Assembly: GCA_031216915.1 (NCBI GenBank)
Contig: CM062294.1
Coordinates: 28,210,985-28,274,984, forward strand
Origin: Pictodentalium vernedei
Taxonomy: Eukaryota; Mollusca; Scaphopoda; Dentaliida; Dentaliidae
Direction of reading: 5' to 3'
Length of the DNA stretch: 64,000 nt
Part shown: positions 20,327 to 32,008 of the stretch, piece after piece
Numbering within the stretch: position 1 is the stretch's first letter
Layout of the letters: each line of letters opens with the position of its first letter
Program-made: the position numbers and the translations under genes
Notes under the pieces: generated by a model
Database searches by the model: none
What the model was told of the DNA's origin: nothing
What the model saw: the letters and a program-made list of their open reading frames with translations, nothing else

Positions 20327-21400
20327 AAAATATGAACAATAGATACACAGAATGAGACACGCGTGTGAATGGGTTAATATGAACAATACCTGCACAGAAC
20401 GACACACGGGTGTGAATGGGTTAATATGAACAATGCATACACAGAACGACACACGCTTGTGAATGGTTTAATATGAACAATATATATACAGAACGACACG
20501 CGGGTGAATGGGTAAGTATGAACAATACATACACAGAACGACACGCGGGTGAATGGGTAAGTATGAACAATACATACACAGAACGACACACGGGTGAGAA
20601 TGGGGTAACATGAACAATACATACACAGAACGACACACGCTTGTGAATGCTTTAAATATGAACAATACTTACACGGAAAGACACAGGGGTGTGACTGGGT
20701 TAATATGAACAATACCTGCTCAGAACGACACACGGGTGTGAATGGGTTAATATGAACAGTACATACACAGAACAACACACGGGTGTGAATGGGTTAATAT
20801 GAACAATACATACACTGAACGACAGACGCGTGGGAATGGGTTAATATGAACGATACATACACAGAACGACACACGGATGTGAATGGGTTAATATGAACAA
20901 TACCTGCACAGAACGACACACGGGTGTGAATGGGTTAATATGAACAATACATACACAGAACGACAGGGCGTGCGAATGGGTTAACATGAACAATACATAC
21001 ACAGAACGACACACGGGTGTGAATGGGTTAATATGAACAATACATACACAGGACGACACACGGTTGTAAATGAGTTAATATGAACAATACATACACAGAA
21101 CGACACCCGTTTGTGAATGGGTTAATATGAACAATACATACACAGGACGACATACGGTTGTGAATGAGTTAATATGAACAATACATACACAGAACGACAC
21201 ACGGGTGTGAATGGGTTAATATGAACAATACATACACAGAACGACAGACGCGAGCGAATGGGTTATTATGAACAATACATATACAGAACGACACCCGTTT
21301 GAGAATGGGTTAATATGAACAATACATACACAGGACGACATACGGTTGTGAATGGGTTAATATGAACAATACATACACAGAATGACACACGCGTGTGAAT
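20327..21400. repeat. 47-bp satellite, short diverged array (about 23 units)
   Basis: Units resemble the diverged right part of the first array (7240-7915), with shared variants such as GACACGCGGGTGAATGGGTAAG and CAGACGCGAGCGAATGGG. Only one or two units are of the CACGCTTGTGAATGGTTTAA type that fills the first array. So the first array expanded after the duplication. Confidence 0.93.
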
Positions 21401-22284
21401 GGGTTAATCGATATGGCACGAGCGTCAGCGAAGAAGGATAAAACGAGGGGCCACAGGCCTCGAGTTTTATCCTTCTGCGATGGCGAAAGTGCTATATCGA
21501 TGTGTGGCCTCTCGTTTTATCCTTCTGCGCTGACACTCGTGCCATATCGATTAACCCATTCACACGCGTGTGTCGTTCTGTGTTTTTTTTCACGCCATCT
21601 TGTCATTAAAAACAATTATTAGATGGAAACGGAGCCATTAATTTGACAACTATCAACAAAAACAACACATTTTATCGCCAATCAAATTTGCGAGGGGAAC
21701 CTGTGTTACTATTTCGTCCCCCAAGTTCCAATGTGTTCTTTGTGCCTACTGGCACATAGCACACATTGGAACTCAGACAATGATTTTCAACTATATAATA
21801 ATAACTCTTTGGCCAGCCGCTGATTTGTCGCGGTCCTCATAAGAGAAGGCCATCATTCCCCCTGCACCCCACCCCCTCTTCCCCTCCTCTCCTCCCAGCA
21901 TTCAGATATAAACTGCTTAATAGTGTCCCTCACTTCCTCTTTTTCAATTTCTTCAATAAGCATTCATACCCTCTCCCTCGTGTCCCCCTTCAGCCATCCA
22001 TCCTTTGTTTCTTCACCCCACTTCTGCATTATTCTTCCAGTAAATTTTATTTTATGAGGTATATACTGTGGGCATTCCAAGAGAAAATGTTCCAGGGTCT
22101 CCACTACTATCACTAGCGATTCAAATTGTAAATGCCTTGCACGATTTGTAGAAAATTTCAGTGAAATTTCGCTTTTATTTAAAAAAAGTCCCTCAACGAT
22201 TTCCGTTCGGCACACATGTTTCTTTTTCCGAATGATTTAGTGTTGCTGTAGATGGGGATTATATAGAACAGGCGTGTAATAAAC
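21378..22284. mobile_element. Foldback E plus MITE F, unit 2, interrupted
   Basis: Counterpart of 7889-8484. The foldback is at 21378-21588 and family F at 21587-22284, with 316 extra bases from a LINE insertion. Confidence 0.85.
21795..22105 (-). mobile_element. LINE 3' fragment inserted after the duplication
   Basis: Absent from unit 1, where AACTATCGCTAGCG is continuous. ACTAT is on both sides (21790-21794, 22106-22110); 311 bp plus 5 bp equals the offset change of 316. On the minus strand it reads ETLEHFLLECPQY, a cysteine/histidine end typical of LINE ORF2 C-termini, then KWGEETKDGW and a stop. The 3' UTR ends CGACAAATCAGCGGCTGGCC followed by a TTATTAT tail. A related tail is at about 52640-52760. 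Confidence 0.88.
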
Positions 22285-22612
22285 AGTAGATTATAAGCGG
22301 TCGCATTCCAAGACATCAAACTGATCAATCTTCATTTAGACCATGACGAGCTAAAATAGCCTTTGTTCCACTCTTCGTCTAAACTGCATAGACAGGGAAC
22401 ACCGTAGTCTTAATGGATGTACCGTAATGTTACGGTTTATAAATGACAACAAAAGAAAAAACATTCACAGTTTGCTGGGCTATTGTTATGAAACGAAGTA
22501 ACCAGTGAAGTGACAAGGAAAGGCCACTCAAAATTAATTGTTACTTTCTTTATTGAACTGATCACATATTAACATTTTCGTCTGCTGTGGATACCACTTG
22601 GGGTTTCTCAAT
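22285..22612. other. Downstream region of the acidic ORF, unit 2
   Basis: Counterpart of 8485-8813, keeping the minus-strand AATAAA. Confidence 0.5.
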
Positions 22613-22915
22613 TCAAATTTGCACCTTAATTTTTTTGTCACCTTTCACAATCACAATTGAATTAATTGAAGGCGGGAGATGGATAACCATGCAGTTTTCG
22701 TTTTCATCCCCTTTTTGCAAAGACGAGAATTGCGTGTCACTAATTGGCCCCGAATAACGGGGGTTTAACGAGGAATTAGAGTCATTTGGGTTTTTTTCAA
22801 CTCCAGAAAAAAAGTCGCAACATAAATCTTCGACCGAAATGTTTGAGATTTCACTGTGGAAAATTTCAAAATTACCTCTATTGTCATCATTCAAATTTTC
22901 CGATTCCGACTCCAT
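22613..22915 (-). CDS. Small acidic protein or last exon, unknown function (copy 2)
   Basis: Same 100-codon frame as 8814-9116. Replacements are GNF for GHF, EKNPN for EKTPN and YSGPIS for YSEPIS; silent changes lie in the second codon and in a proline codon of the LPPS stretch. The acceptor-like CAACAG, the poly(A) signal and the adjacent palindrome are all retained. Three replacements against about two silent changes does not show strong selection on protein sequence, so the frame may simply be young. Function and family unknown. Confidence 0.4.
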   Translation of the reverse strand: MESESENLNDDNRGNFEIFHSEISNISVEDLCCDFFSGVEKNPNDSNSSLNPRYSGPISDTQFSSLQKGDENENCMVIHLPPSINSIVIVKGDKKIKVQI

Positions 22916-22983
22916 TGTCTGTTGAGAAATATCCGTATAAAATTCACAAAACTGACAAAATTTTGTTCGACGTGGCCTAAGTT

Positions 22984-23163
22984 AGATAGACGATGATAAT
23001 CCGAGTCTTAAGAAAATAGACCGTCATTTGTAGTGTGAAGTGAGATTGATTGCAACTCACGATTCCGAGCGCGAAGCGCGAGGATCGTGAGTTGCAATCA
23101 ATCTCACTTCACACTACAAATGACGGTCTATTTTCTTAAGACTCGGATTATCATCGTCTATCT
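22984..23163. repeat. Perfect palindrome, unit 2, spacer inverted
   Basis: Arms 22984-23063 and 23084-23163 are identical to those of 9185-9364. The spacer 23064-23083 reads TCCGAGCGCGAAGCGCGAGG, the exact reverse complement of the unit 1 spacer. Confidence 0.97.
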
Positions 23164-23297
23164 ACTACTTATTCAATACTACTACGTAAACAAGATTATT
23201 CGACAAACCTCAAACGCCAGTAATGCTACTCACTGCTGTTTTTTCGCTCATGCATTCCACAGAGAATCACCTGATTGGCTAAGTATTGGTACACTGA

Positions 23298-23665
23298 CGT
23301 TTTTTTATTTATTTATATTTATTTATTTGTGTTTAACGACATTTTCGACAGCTAGGGTCATCTCGTGTTGGGCAATTTCACGGCTGTAGGAAGCCGGAGT
23401 ACTCGGAGAGAACACCGAGAAACGGCGAGCAACTACCAGACTCCCCAACGTACCAACTCCGCATAAGCGGGGTTAGCATTTGTTGAAGACAAGTGCACTG
23501 TCGACGTGCAATACGCCTTTGAACACAGTTCCATCGTCCCCCACATGGGCAATCGAGATGAAGTCCCTTGCCCAAGTACACAAAGCAGTAACCCCTGGCG
23601 GGGATGGAACCGTGAGCCTTTCGGTTTGCTGTCCAAGCCATGACCACTGAGGCACCGTGCTCCCT
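23298..23665 (-). mobile_element. SINE with tRNA-like head, unit 2 copy
   Basis: Counterpart of 9499-9866, with scattered substitutions and single-base indels near 23530-23540. Confidence 0.85.
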
Positions 23666-23683
23666 ACACTGAAGTTGCATTTC

Positions 23684-24123
23684 CTGTATTATACCGAACT
23701 CAACTAAATTTGATTATTTCTGCAGAAAGCTTGTTCGAAACATCCGGAAATATTTTTGGAATCACAATTTACTGTGCAGCAGTGGAGTGAAAGGTTTCCA
23801 GATGTTCGTTGATGTTTTTCATGAAAACTTTTTCCAGATGGCGCGCTTTACTTCAAATGGTAGTGTGTAGTATACAGGGCGCGTCCCATTTTGAAAATCG
23901 AAAAAAACTGTGAATGATTTTTTAAGTGAGTTGTATTGCAATGGAAAGAACCCTGCTGGTTGTATGGTGGTGTGCGAAAATTGTACAAATCATCTCATAG
24001 CACATATCAGTCGACTGCAAGATTTTATAACTTCCCATAGGACTGACCTCTCCCCCTATAAGCTTGGACTTTCGTCCCTATAATCTCCCTGCCAGAGTAA
24101 GGACAAGCTGTCTGTGATAATTC
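23684..24123. other. Unique part of duplication unit 2
   Basis: Counterpart of 9885-10324; the short frame found there is broken here by one extra A. Confidence 0.45.
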
Positions 24124-24687
24124 CTATATACGTAGAACGACACGCGTGTGAGAATGGGTTAATTGATATGGCACGTGTGCCAGCGCGGAAGGATAGAAAG
24201 AGAGGCCCCCGGCCTCGAGTTTTATCCTTCCGCTATGGCACAAGTGCCATATCGATTAACCCATTCACGCGCGCGTGTCGTTCTGTGTTTATTACACGCC
24301 TTCACGTCTATAAAAAATACTATTATAAGAAGAACGCTCAGCAATTCATTTGACAACTATCAACAGAAACAACACATTTTATCGCCAACCAAATTTGGGA
24401 GGGCAACCCGTGTTACTGTTTCATCCCCTGAGTTCCAATGTGTTCTATGTGCCTACTGGGACATAGAACACATTGGAACTCAGGGGACGATTTTCCACTA
24501 TCGCAAGCGATTCAAATTGTAATTGCATTGCACTATTTGTAGAAAATTCCAGTGAAATTTCGCTTCCATTTAAAAATAGTCCGTCAACGATTTCCGTTCC
24601 GCACATAGGTGTGGAACAGATTTTCATTTTCATCATGGTTTAGTGTTGCTGTGGATGGGGATTTCATAGACCAGGCGTGTAATAAAT
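24124..24687. mobile_element. Foldback E plus MITE F, unit 2, second pair
   Basis: Counterpart of 10325-10888, nearly identical (for example GGCACGTGTGCC for GGCACGAGTGCC in the foldback arm). Confidence 0.8.
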
Positions 24688-24721
24688 AGTAAATCTTGTA
24701 TATACAGTGTAATTTTCGGGT

Positions 24722-25124
24722 GCGCGGTGGCGTTGCGGTCACCGGTTCTCGTCAGATCACCGAAGTTAAGCAACGTCGAGCCCGGTTAGTCCTTGGATGG
24801 GTGACCGTCTGATCGATCGATTCGGGCTCACGCGTTGTATCCTTAGGCAAGGCACTTAACCCCGAGTATCCACATGGGGGCACGATGACGCCGTGTACTA
24901 AGGCGTTCTGCACCTCGATGGTGCGCTTGTCTTCAACCAATCTAATACTGCCTGTGCTGCAGTGCTGAGTTACGATGTTGCGGAGGTAGCAGCTGCACGT
25001 TGTTGCTCAGTGGTTTTCTCCGGGTACTCCGGCTTCCTCTACCCGTAAAACTGCCACCGACACGGTATGACCTTGGCTATTAAAGTGTCGTTAAACCTTA
25101 ATAAATAAATAACTAAATAAATAA
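24722..25124 (+). mobile_element. 5S rRNA-derived SINE, unit 2 copy
   Basis: Counterpart of 10923-11325, with the 5S head and the target duplication unchanged and only a few substitutions in body and tail. Confidence 0.92.
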
Positions 25125-25141
25125 CACTGTCATTTTCGGGT

Positions 25142-25950
25142 ATGGAAAATCTGTGTTAAATGCTTGTCCATCTAGAATTAAGGTCCGCTACTTATCTCCC
25201 TTGATATCCACTTTCTATCACGCATGTGGGACTACCCACCCTAAATTTAAATTAATCACAACGATGACAAAGGTCGAATACATTTGATCACAACCGCTAA
25301 AGTTGAATGCAAAATCTGTAATGATAATCGCCGGTGAACAAATCTTTGGCGATGACATTCATTCAGGTTAGCGATAAAACAAGAAGTCCTATCATGAATT
25401 GCCCTCGTGCTGTGACGATAGTAAGACTAGAAAGTTCTGTACATATGCCTTATGCACAAGCAATGTTTCAGCCAGTGGACCTCCGGGTTTAAACCGGAGA
25501 TTCTTTGGATGAAACATTGCGTGTGATTTCTATTGACACCCATGGGAATCTGTCGTGTGTCGTGCTTTGGATGTCATTCGATAAGGAACTTTCACGCAAT
25601 GTATCCTATTCGAAATTAAATTCGTGGATATTCGACTTCAATAACACTATTATTATTATAAATATGAGAAGCGTTGACGCCCCGCGTGCCTTCAAACAAA
25701 ACATTGACTCGGCGCTACAAGCCCCTGCATCGCGTTTCACTCAGTGATTTAATTGCTCCAAAATGTCAGAACACGGACATTTTCAAAGTCCCACGACACC
25801 CGATACATCATTAATTAAAATTTTGTTGATGATGATTTGTTTCACCTGGTAAACACATGCGTGGGCTTCATTGCCCACGCGTGGATTGCAACCAGTTCAC
25901 GGCGACTGTACTGCGCACTACCACTGGGCGCGGTTTGTTCACTTCGGCGT
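25142..25950. other. Unique sequence with decayed MITE family A, unit 2
   Basis: Counterpart of 11343-12151; the frame at 25505-25747 is identical to 11706-11948. Confidence 0.5.
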
Positions 25951-26195
25951 TTAACCCTTTACCCTACGCAAACGATGTCAAAATTTATTATTTAAAATAT
26001 CATTTTTTTTAAAATTTTTCAAAAAATTTCAACAAAACCATATCATGTGACCACTCATGGTCGACGAGCTCGTTCCAAAGAGGGGTCATATGATATGGTT
26101 TTGTTGAAGTTTTTTGAAAAATAATATTCTTTTCAGATGCTGAATTTGCATATTATACGGGCGGGTATGGCCGATTCGTTGCATAGAAGGGTTAA
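25951..26195. mobile_element. MITE family C, unit 2, hairpin arm shortened
   Basis: Counterpart of 12152-12404. Between CCACTCAT and TCGACGAGCT it has GG where unit 1 has TGGAACGAGC, an 8-bp net loss that breaks the hairpin symmetry. Confidence 0.8.
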
Positions 26196-26951
26196 GGGCT
26201 TGATATATGAATTCGTGAAACACCCATTCATTCAACTGGTGGGCTATATATATTTTCTTCATATTTTTTATTCAGATCTTAGGTTTTTAATTTCAATCAA
26301 AAACATTTTTTTCATGAACTAATTTTACAAAGAGGTGTTGTACATGACACAAACAATAGCAAAGTTAGTTATTTATTCACAGTGATATCAAGTTTCATTT
26401 GCAGATGTACTGTGTTGCAGGAAGCTGCCGTCTGTGTTTTGGTAGGGGATCGAGGTGGTACATGCATATCAATTTACGTATACGTACAGAAATCTGATTA
26501 CGTCGGTTCATGAATGTCATTTTATATAAAATCCAGTGTCGCAACCTTTCCACCCTCCATGAAATTGTAAGAATGGTTGAGTTGCTGTTGTGCACTGATC
26601 TCTGTAATGACCTCTGTAGGTTGATTGTTTGATTCTGTGTGAAGTACTGGAGGGAGACCCCTTTTAACATGAACCAAAACATGCACCGATTGAGCCATTC
26701 TATACACCAACTGGTGCACCTTACTGTTTGACTGAAATGAAGAGACGTGAAATTACCAGAAATACTTTAGACCTTTACTCAACATAATGGTTAAACCCGA
26801 CCTGCACCATATGCAAAATACAATCTGCAGTTTCATTATTTTTTCAAATACTCCTCTCCTAAAACACAGCCCATAACCCATCACTAGGACGAACTCGTCG
26901 TGGTCGCTCCACCGAGGGGACAAAGGCTGCGGTCTCAAAGGAAAAAATGGG
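26196..26951. other. Unique part of duplication unit 2, no recognised gene
   Basis: Counterpart of 12405-13160. Confidence 0.45.
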
Positions 26952-26959
26952 AACATTTG

Positions 26960-27802
26960 TAGGGCTGTCGCGACTATCATTTTTTATAATCGACTAATCG
27001 TGACCAGTCATCGACGGTTAGTCGATTAATAGTCGCTTCCCATGATTTTTTAGCAAATCATTCTTCTGTTCGTAAAACTCTGAAAATGACAATGGCACCA
27101 GTGTGTTCAGACGAAGTGGGGTTGTGGGAACAACAAATCGGTCCCGACTGAAGCTACATGTAGTCCAATCTTGGACCCACAGTCCGTAATATAATTTTTG
27201 GGGTTGGTACGTCCTGTAGGACGTACCAACCCCAAAAATAATATTACTGACTGCGGGTCCAAGTTTGAACTAGATTGAAGCCGATGAATTAAAATGAATT
27301 TACCAAAGAACGTTCCTGCATATGTTTCCTTTCTGCAATAAGTTTCCCGAAATTTTGAACATTGAGATCTATGCATTCCCTCGTCAGTTGTTAAAATTGG
27401 ATCTTAGTCTGAAGTTCCCAATTTTGAGAAGTGATCTGACGTTCTGACGTTCGTCATAACTTTGTCACTTCCGCGCTTTGGGTTTTCCAATGGGTGCATT
27501 CGTGTGTACAAGACTGGAGAAATTCAGAAGAATCTATTCTTCTCGAGTAACTGTGAGTGTTCTTTCTCACACAGTCAGTGACAGTCGTACAGTCTTCCGG
27601 ATATGAATGTTAACTATGGTTAGATATTTAAAGTTATTCACCTTCATTGATCATTCACCTCACAAAACAATGCAATTTAGCCCTGACGTGTAGCAGACGT
27701 GTACTACCTTGAAAATGAACGACGATCGACTAAAAATAAAAAACGTCGACTACTTCAATAGTCGACGGTTAGTCGACTAATCGAATAATCGCGACAGCCC
27801 TA
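26960..27802. mobile_element. Non-autonomous hAT-like element, unit 2 copy
   Basis: Counterpart of 13169-14011. Target duplication AACATTTG / AACATTTT with one mismatch. TAGTCGACTAATCG near the right end is intact here but mutated in unit 1 (GTCGACAAATCG). Confidence 0.9.
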
Positions 27803-28039
27803 AACATTTTGTCATTTTGAGCAGGCAACATCATATTATCAAAACGTTGTGTTAGGTAAAGGGTCAAGGCGATTCATCAACCTAAGCAACGCACAGCACT
27901 CATCCAGACGGTGCAACGTCGCTACAAGGAACATAGAAACATGTCGTGGTGTTATAAACGCCGATCGCAATCTGCGATGTCACTACATTATCGTGACAAA
28001 ACAGTATATGAAAAATACAAATGGGGTTAACCAATTTGC

Positions 28040-29265
28040 AGTGAACTGATTGTATCCCACCTTAAGTTCATTTCCTTTCTACGTTGTTTCGAGTATGCAT
28101 ATTTGGACATGAGTTCTAGATTTATGTAGTTTCTAATTGTTCAATAAATTCTGTAGAGGTTGGTAGGTTATTATTCACTTTGCAGGAATAAATAAACTTT
28201 CTGTAGATTAACATATAGATGTTTTTGGGAGGAGCATGAAAATTTTTGCAACCAAAAATAATATATTCTGGGGTGAAGGGAAACTCAACATCACATTTGT
28301 CATTCAAATGTTCCAAAAAATTCAGAAGACCTGTTTTCACAACAGAACATTCAAATAACAAGTAAAGTATTGACTCCTTTGTTTTGCCACAGAAAAACAT
28401 AGTTCCGTTTCAGAGAGTTTGTATTTACAAAGTTTTGAATTCGTATATATAATTTGCTGGACAATTTTGAAATGCAAACTTTGTGAATATGTATCGTCCG
28501 TGATTGTAAATGGGATTTTATATATAAAATTCCAGTCATCTGAGTGCAGATTTATATCCAAAACCTCATTCCAGTTATTCTGCGTATGAACGGGGGTGTT
28601 GTGTACAGTTCTAAAAATTTAAAATAAAAGGCTCGGGAGACTTTATTAGTAGATTTTAACGTTTCAACTTTTCTGTGCTGAATATTGGGCAAAGGTTTAT
28701 TGGATCTGGTCGCCGTTTTCCAAGCTTTGGGTAATGCAATTATAATACCCTGAAAAACTGTAAATGGGGTGTTGATGTAATACTTGTTGGAGAAGTCAGA
28801 GAAGGTTAGGAGGCCGTTGTTGTCAGATACTAGGTCCTTTACGAAGTAAATACCTTTATTATACCAAGTTTTCCGTTAATTTTTATTTGTTTATTTAAGA
28901 AAATAGTTTCACCTAATATGTTTGCGGGGTTGTGTTGCTGTTATTGTCCAGAAGAGCCCAGGCCAAAAGAACATTCTTTCAGAAAGTGTTCACATGTTTT
29001 CCAACTACCTTTAAACCTTCTTTATGTAAGTGCCAAAGTTTGTAAGTTCCGAACATTTCTAATTCGTCAATTACAAGGGGTTTCCACGCAGCCAATGAGG
29101 TGGAGTCCAATAATTTCTTAATCCAAATCATTTTTAAAGCAAGACTAAAAATTTGAACGTGGGGAAATTTAATTCCACCGTTTTCAAAAAGGCTAATAAT
29201 TGTTGTACGTTTAATTTTTTCAACTTTTCCGGACCAGAAGAAATTATAAAAAATGGTAGACTATA
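28040..29265 (-). pseudogene. Tx1/L1-like LINE, 3' part of ORF2
   Basis: Minus-strand segments in order: FFWSGKVEKIKRTTIISLFE, NGGIKFPHVQIFSLALKM, WIKKLLDS, then NPANILGETIFLNKQIKING, WYNKGIYFVKDLVSDNNGLL, TFSDFSNKYYINTPFTVFQG, LPKAW, HFKIVQQIIYTNSKLCKYKL, CFFCGKTKESILYLLFEC and FIEQL. This order (WxGK..KRTTLI..GGLK.P..K..WIKRLLD, then W..KGI..IKDL, then a cysteine knuckle) is the thumb and C-terminal region of Tx1-clade L1 elements. Stops and frameshifts break it (28918-29121 region, 28400). The RT catalytic part is missing. Unit 1 keeps only 14236-14690. Confidence 0.85.
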
Positions 29266-29630
29266 TTACCTAAGTTCGACTGTTGTGCGGCCAGCATGGC
29301 GAATTAAGAGTACTGGCTGAGAAGGTTTTAATTAATAGTTGGGTGGTTTAACAGAGTTACAAAACGTTACTTGGCGAATAAAAGTGTCAAATTTGGTATA
29401 CACACTCTTTTTCATGGTACATTTAATATTAGCCTGGGAGCCATCTTCAGTCTTTCCATTTTTCAAGAAGGCAGAAAAACATCCAAGATGGCCTCCAGAA
29501 ACGATCGAAATGCAACGAAAAAACGTTTCTTAACATCAGTTAAAAGAAGTGGGGATGCGCAAGTTTTTTCTCTTATTGAAAAATGTCTAATTGAAACTAC
29601 AATATAATAAAACGCCTTTTCTTTCATGTT
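29266..29630. other. Spacer, no gene recognised
   Basis: Short overlapping frames (29339-29533, 29371-29607) without family match. Confidence 0.4.
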
Positions 29631-29881
29631 TTAACCCTTTACCCAACGTAACGGCCAAAACCGGCCAGCGCTATTCTCAAAAATCGCCAATTAATTTTCA
29701 AAATATTTTCATTTTTTGTCTCAAAACCATAGGTTATGACCCCTCGTTGGAACGAGCTCGTCGAGCTCGTTCCAACGAGGGGTCATAACCTATGTTTTTG
29801 AGACAAAAAATGAAAAAATTTAGTTATTCAAGAATTTTTTTTGCAAGTGTCGTCTGCTTTTCATGTTAGGTAAAGGGATAA
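29631..29881. mobile_element. MITE family C
   Basis: TTAACCCTTTACCCAACG and TTAGGTAAAGGGATAA. Its interior is nearly identical to 18199-18449, including the GTTATGACCCCTCGTTGG hairpin arms. Confidence 0.88.
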
Positions 29882-30152
29882 ACACCAAAAATTAACAGCA
29901 CTTGAGAAGCGAGGAAATGAGCTCTCAGTAGTTTATATTTCACAAATGTTCCTGGTATCCCACACAGGACACAACGCGGGTCGTACCGGACGGGGATCGA
30001 ACTCGGGACCTCTAGCGTTGAAGTCCAACAGTCTAATAACAGTTAAAATATGTGTTGAATGGTTAAAATTTATGTTCTTGTGATAGCAAACAGATGTGAA
30101 AGTTAAAATCTACAAGGTATATCTGATCATGTTATACATATTTATTTTGGAA
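29882..30152. other. Spacer, no gene recognised
   Basis: Nothing supported. Confidence 0.4.
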
Positions 30153-30277
30153 TTAACCCATTGAACTCTAGTGGTATCTTCCATGCCAATTCAATGGCAG
30201 CAATTAGAAGAGTCCATATTCATTATTTGGGGTAGACCAATCAATATCCGAGGCTGCACTTTGGGGGGGGGGGGGGG
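30153..30277. mobile_element. MITE family D, left half, ending in a G-run
   Basis: TTAACCCATTGAACTCTAG to GACCAATCAATAT as in 30934-31172, then CGAGGCTGCACTTT and 15 G (30263-30277). The right half is missing. Confidence 0.75.
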
Positions 30278-30502
30278 AGGGGTGGTGGTGCGGTTCGTTT
30301 CCTGTTTTTACGGCAAACCGGAAAACCGAAACGCAAGACCAGGAAAAACCAGCCGAACGGTTTTACTGTGTTAATAAATAAACTCGCCAAACTATTTTGC
30401 TGGGAAGAAACTGGTCTACTGGCCCTTGTCGTCACTTTTATCTATCCAGCAAAGGGGAGAATACGCTGCGTTCTCATTGTCACATTTTCTTCCGTTTTGA
30501 CT

Positions 30503-30672
30503 CGTCCACCGGACTCCACCGGTCTCCAGACTCCACCGGACACCGGACTCCACCGGACTCCCGACTCCATCGAACTCCAGACTCCACCGGACACCGGACT
30601 CCACCGGACTCCACCGGACTCCAGACTCCACCGGACACCGGACTCCACCAGACTCCAGACTGCACCGGACGA
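30503..30672. repeat. GC-rich minisatellite of ACTCCACCGG units
   Basis: About fifteen 10-12 bp variants of ACTCCACCGG / ACACCGG / ACTCCAG. It is open in several frames on both strands because it lacks stop triplets, so the frames here are not genes. Confidence 0.9.
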
Positions 30673-30933
30673 ATCAATAAGAGAGAAGATGTGACAATGT
30701 GAACACAGCACAGATAAGATGAACGTTATATAATTGTTGTCCTAATTTGTGCTTCTTTCTGAGTGAATGGGCTTAGAAACTGATCCTATAGAAACCCTAA
30801 GATTAATCAAAAGAAAGTTAGGCTCAACCCAGTGATGAAACTTACAGAGAGGGCTTTTTGTCGTGAACGTTGTCGTACTGATGCGAAGTTTGTCCAAGCA
30901 AAGGAGCCTTAAGTGTTTCTTTATTTTTTGCTC
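30673..30933. other. Spacer, no gene recognised
   Basis: Nothing supported. Confidence 0.4.
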
Positions 30934-31172
30934 TTAACACTCTGAACTCTAATGGTATCTTCCATGCCAGTTCAATGGTAGCAATTAGAAGAGTCCATAT
31001 TCATTATTTGGGGAAGACCAATCAGTATTTTCAACGTGCAGCCTCGGGCTGCACGTTGAAAATATTGATTGGTCTTCCCCACAATATTTACTGAACAGCC
31101 ATCCTATATGATGACGTTATGACGTATCATGTTCCTGGCAGGACAAACGGCCGCTAGGGTGCAAAGGGTCAA
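30934..31172. mobile_element. MITE family D (piggyBac-like)
   Basis: Left end TTAACACTCTGAACTC, right end GCAAAGGGTCAA, decayed TTAA. Central hairpin of about 40-bp arms pairs GACCAATCAGTATTTTC and AACGTGCAGCC with their complements. Similar copies at 34830 and 38871. Confidence 0.8.
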
Positions 31173-31403
31173 GGTGAGTACTTATAGAACTGCCTTAGTA
31201 CACTTAATACAAAGAGTTGAATGAGTTGGGTATTAGGGCAACAGGGTTCACCGAAAGGCTTCTGGCATGGGAATCTTGTAGGAAACCGGTCGGAATGATG
31301 GCTTGATGACTGTGTGGCCGTTAATAGACTTTGAAATGAGTTGTGTTAAAAATCAACCCTATTCAACTGGGTTGAGTGAATATGAATATGTAATGCATTG
31401 TTT
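31173..31403. other. Spacer, no gene recognised
   Basis: Nothing supported. Confidence 0.4.
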
Positions 31404-32008
31404 CCTTGGGCATTGCACTTGATTCCGATTGCACACACGGGGGCACGATAGCGCCCTGTACGAAGGCGTACTGCACGTCAATATTTATTTATTTATTGGT
31501 GTTTAAGGTCACATATTTCTGCACAATGGCTAATCATGACCTCGATAGTTTTACGGGTGGGGGAAGCTGGAGTACCCGGAGAGAGCCACCGAGCAACGGC
31601 GAGCAACTGTCAGCTCCCCAACATACTAACTCCACACAAGCAGGGTTAGCATTGGTTGGAGACAGGTGCACCATCGACGTGCAGTACGCCTTAGTATACA
31701 GCGTCAGCGTGCCCCCACGTGGGCAATGGGGGCGAAGTGTCTTGCCCAAGGACACAACGCGAATGCCGCAGGTGGGATTCGAACTGAGGACCTCTCGGCT
31801 TGCAGCCTGCACCTCTACCTACTGAGCCACCGCGTTACTGCACGTCAATGGTGCACTCGCCTTCAACCAACGCTAAACCTGCTTGTGTGGAGTATGACAG
31901 TTGCTCGACATTGATCGGTGGTTCTCTCCGAGTACTCTAGATTCTTCTGCCCGTAAAACTGTCCGACACGACTTTTCCCTGGATGTCGAAAGTGTCGCTA
32001 AACCCAAA

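Larger units (their letters stand above)
15802..28474. repeat. Tandem segmental duplication, unit 2
   Basis: Second copy of 3122-14690. Compared with unit 1 it lacks the MITE at 3154 and has a much shorter 47-bp array. It also has an extra segment 17295-20326, a LINE insertion at 21795-22105 and an 8-bp deletion near 26058, and its palindrome spacer is inverted. The homology ends at TTTTGAAATGC in both copies (14690 and 28474). Confidence 0.93.

Noticed and set aside
30368..30711. Overlapping frames on both strands, proline- or valine-rich
   Set aside because: All come from the ACTCCACCGG minisatellite, which contains no stop triplets.
31406..31825. 139-codon frame
   Set aside because: It lies in the nested SINEs; similar frames appear at 33526, 56107 and 61117 for the same reason.
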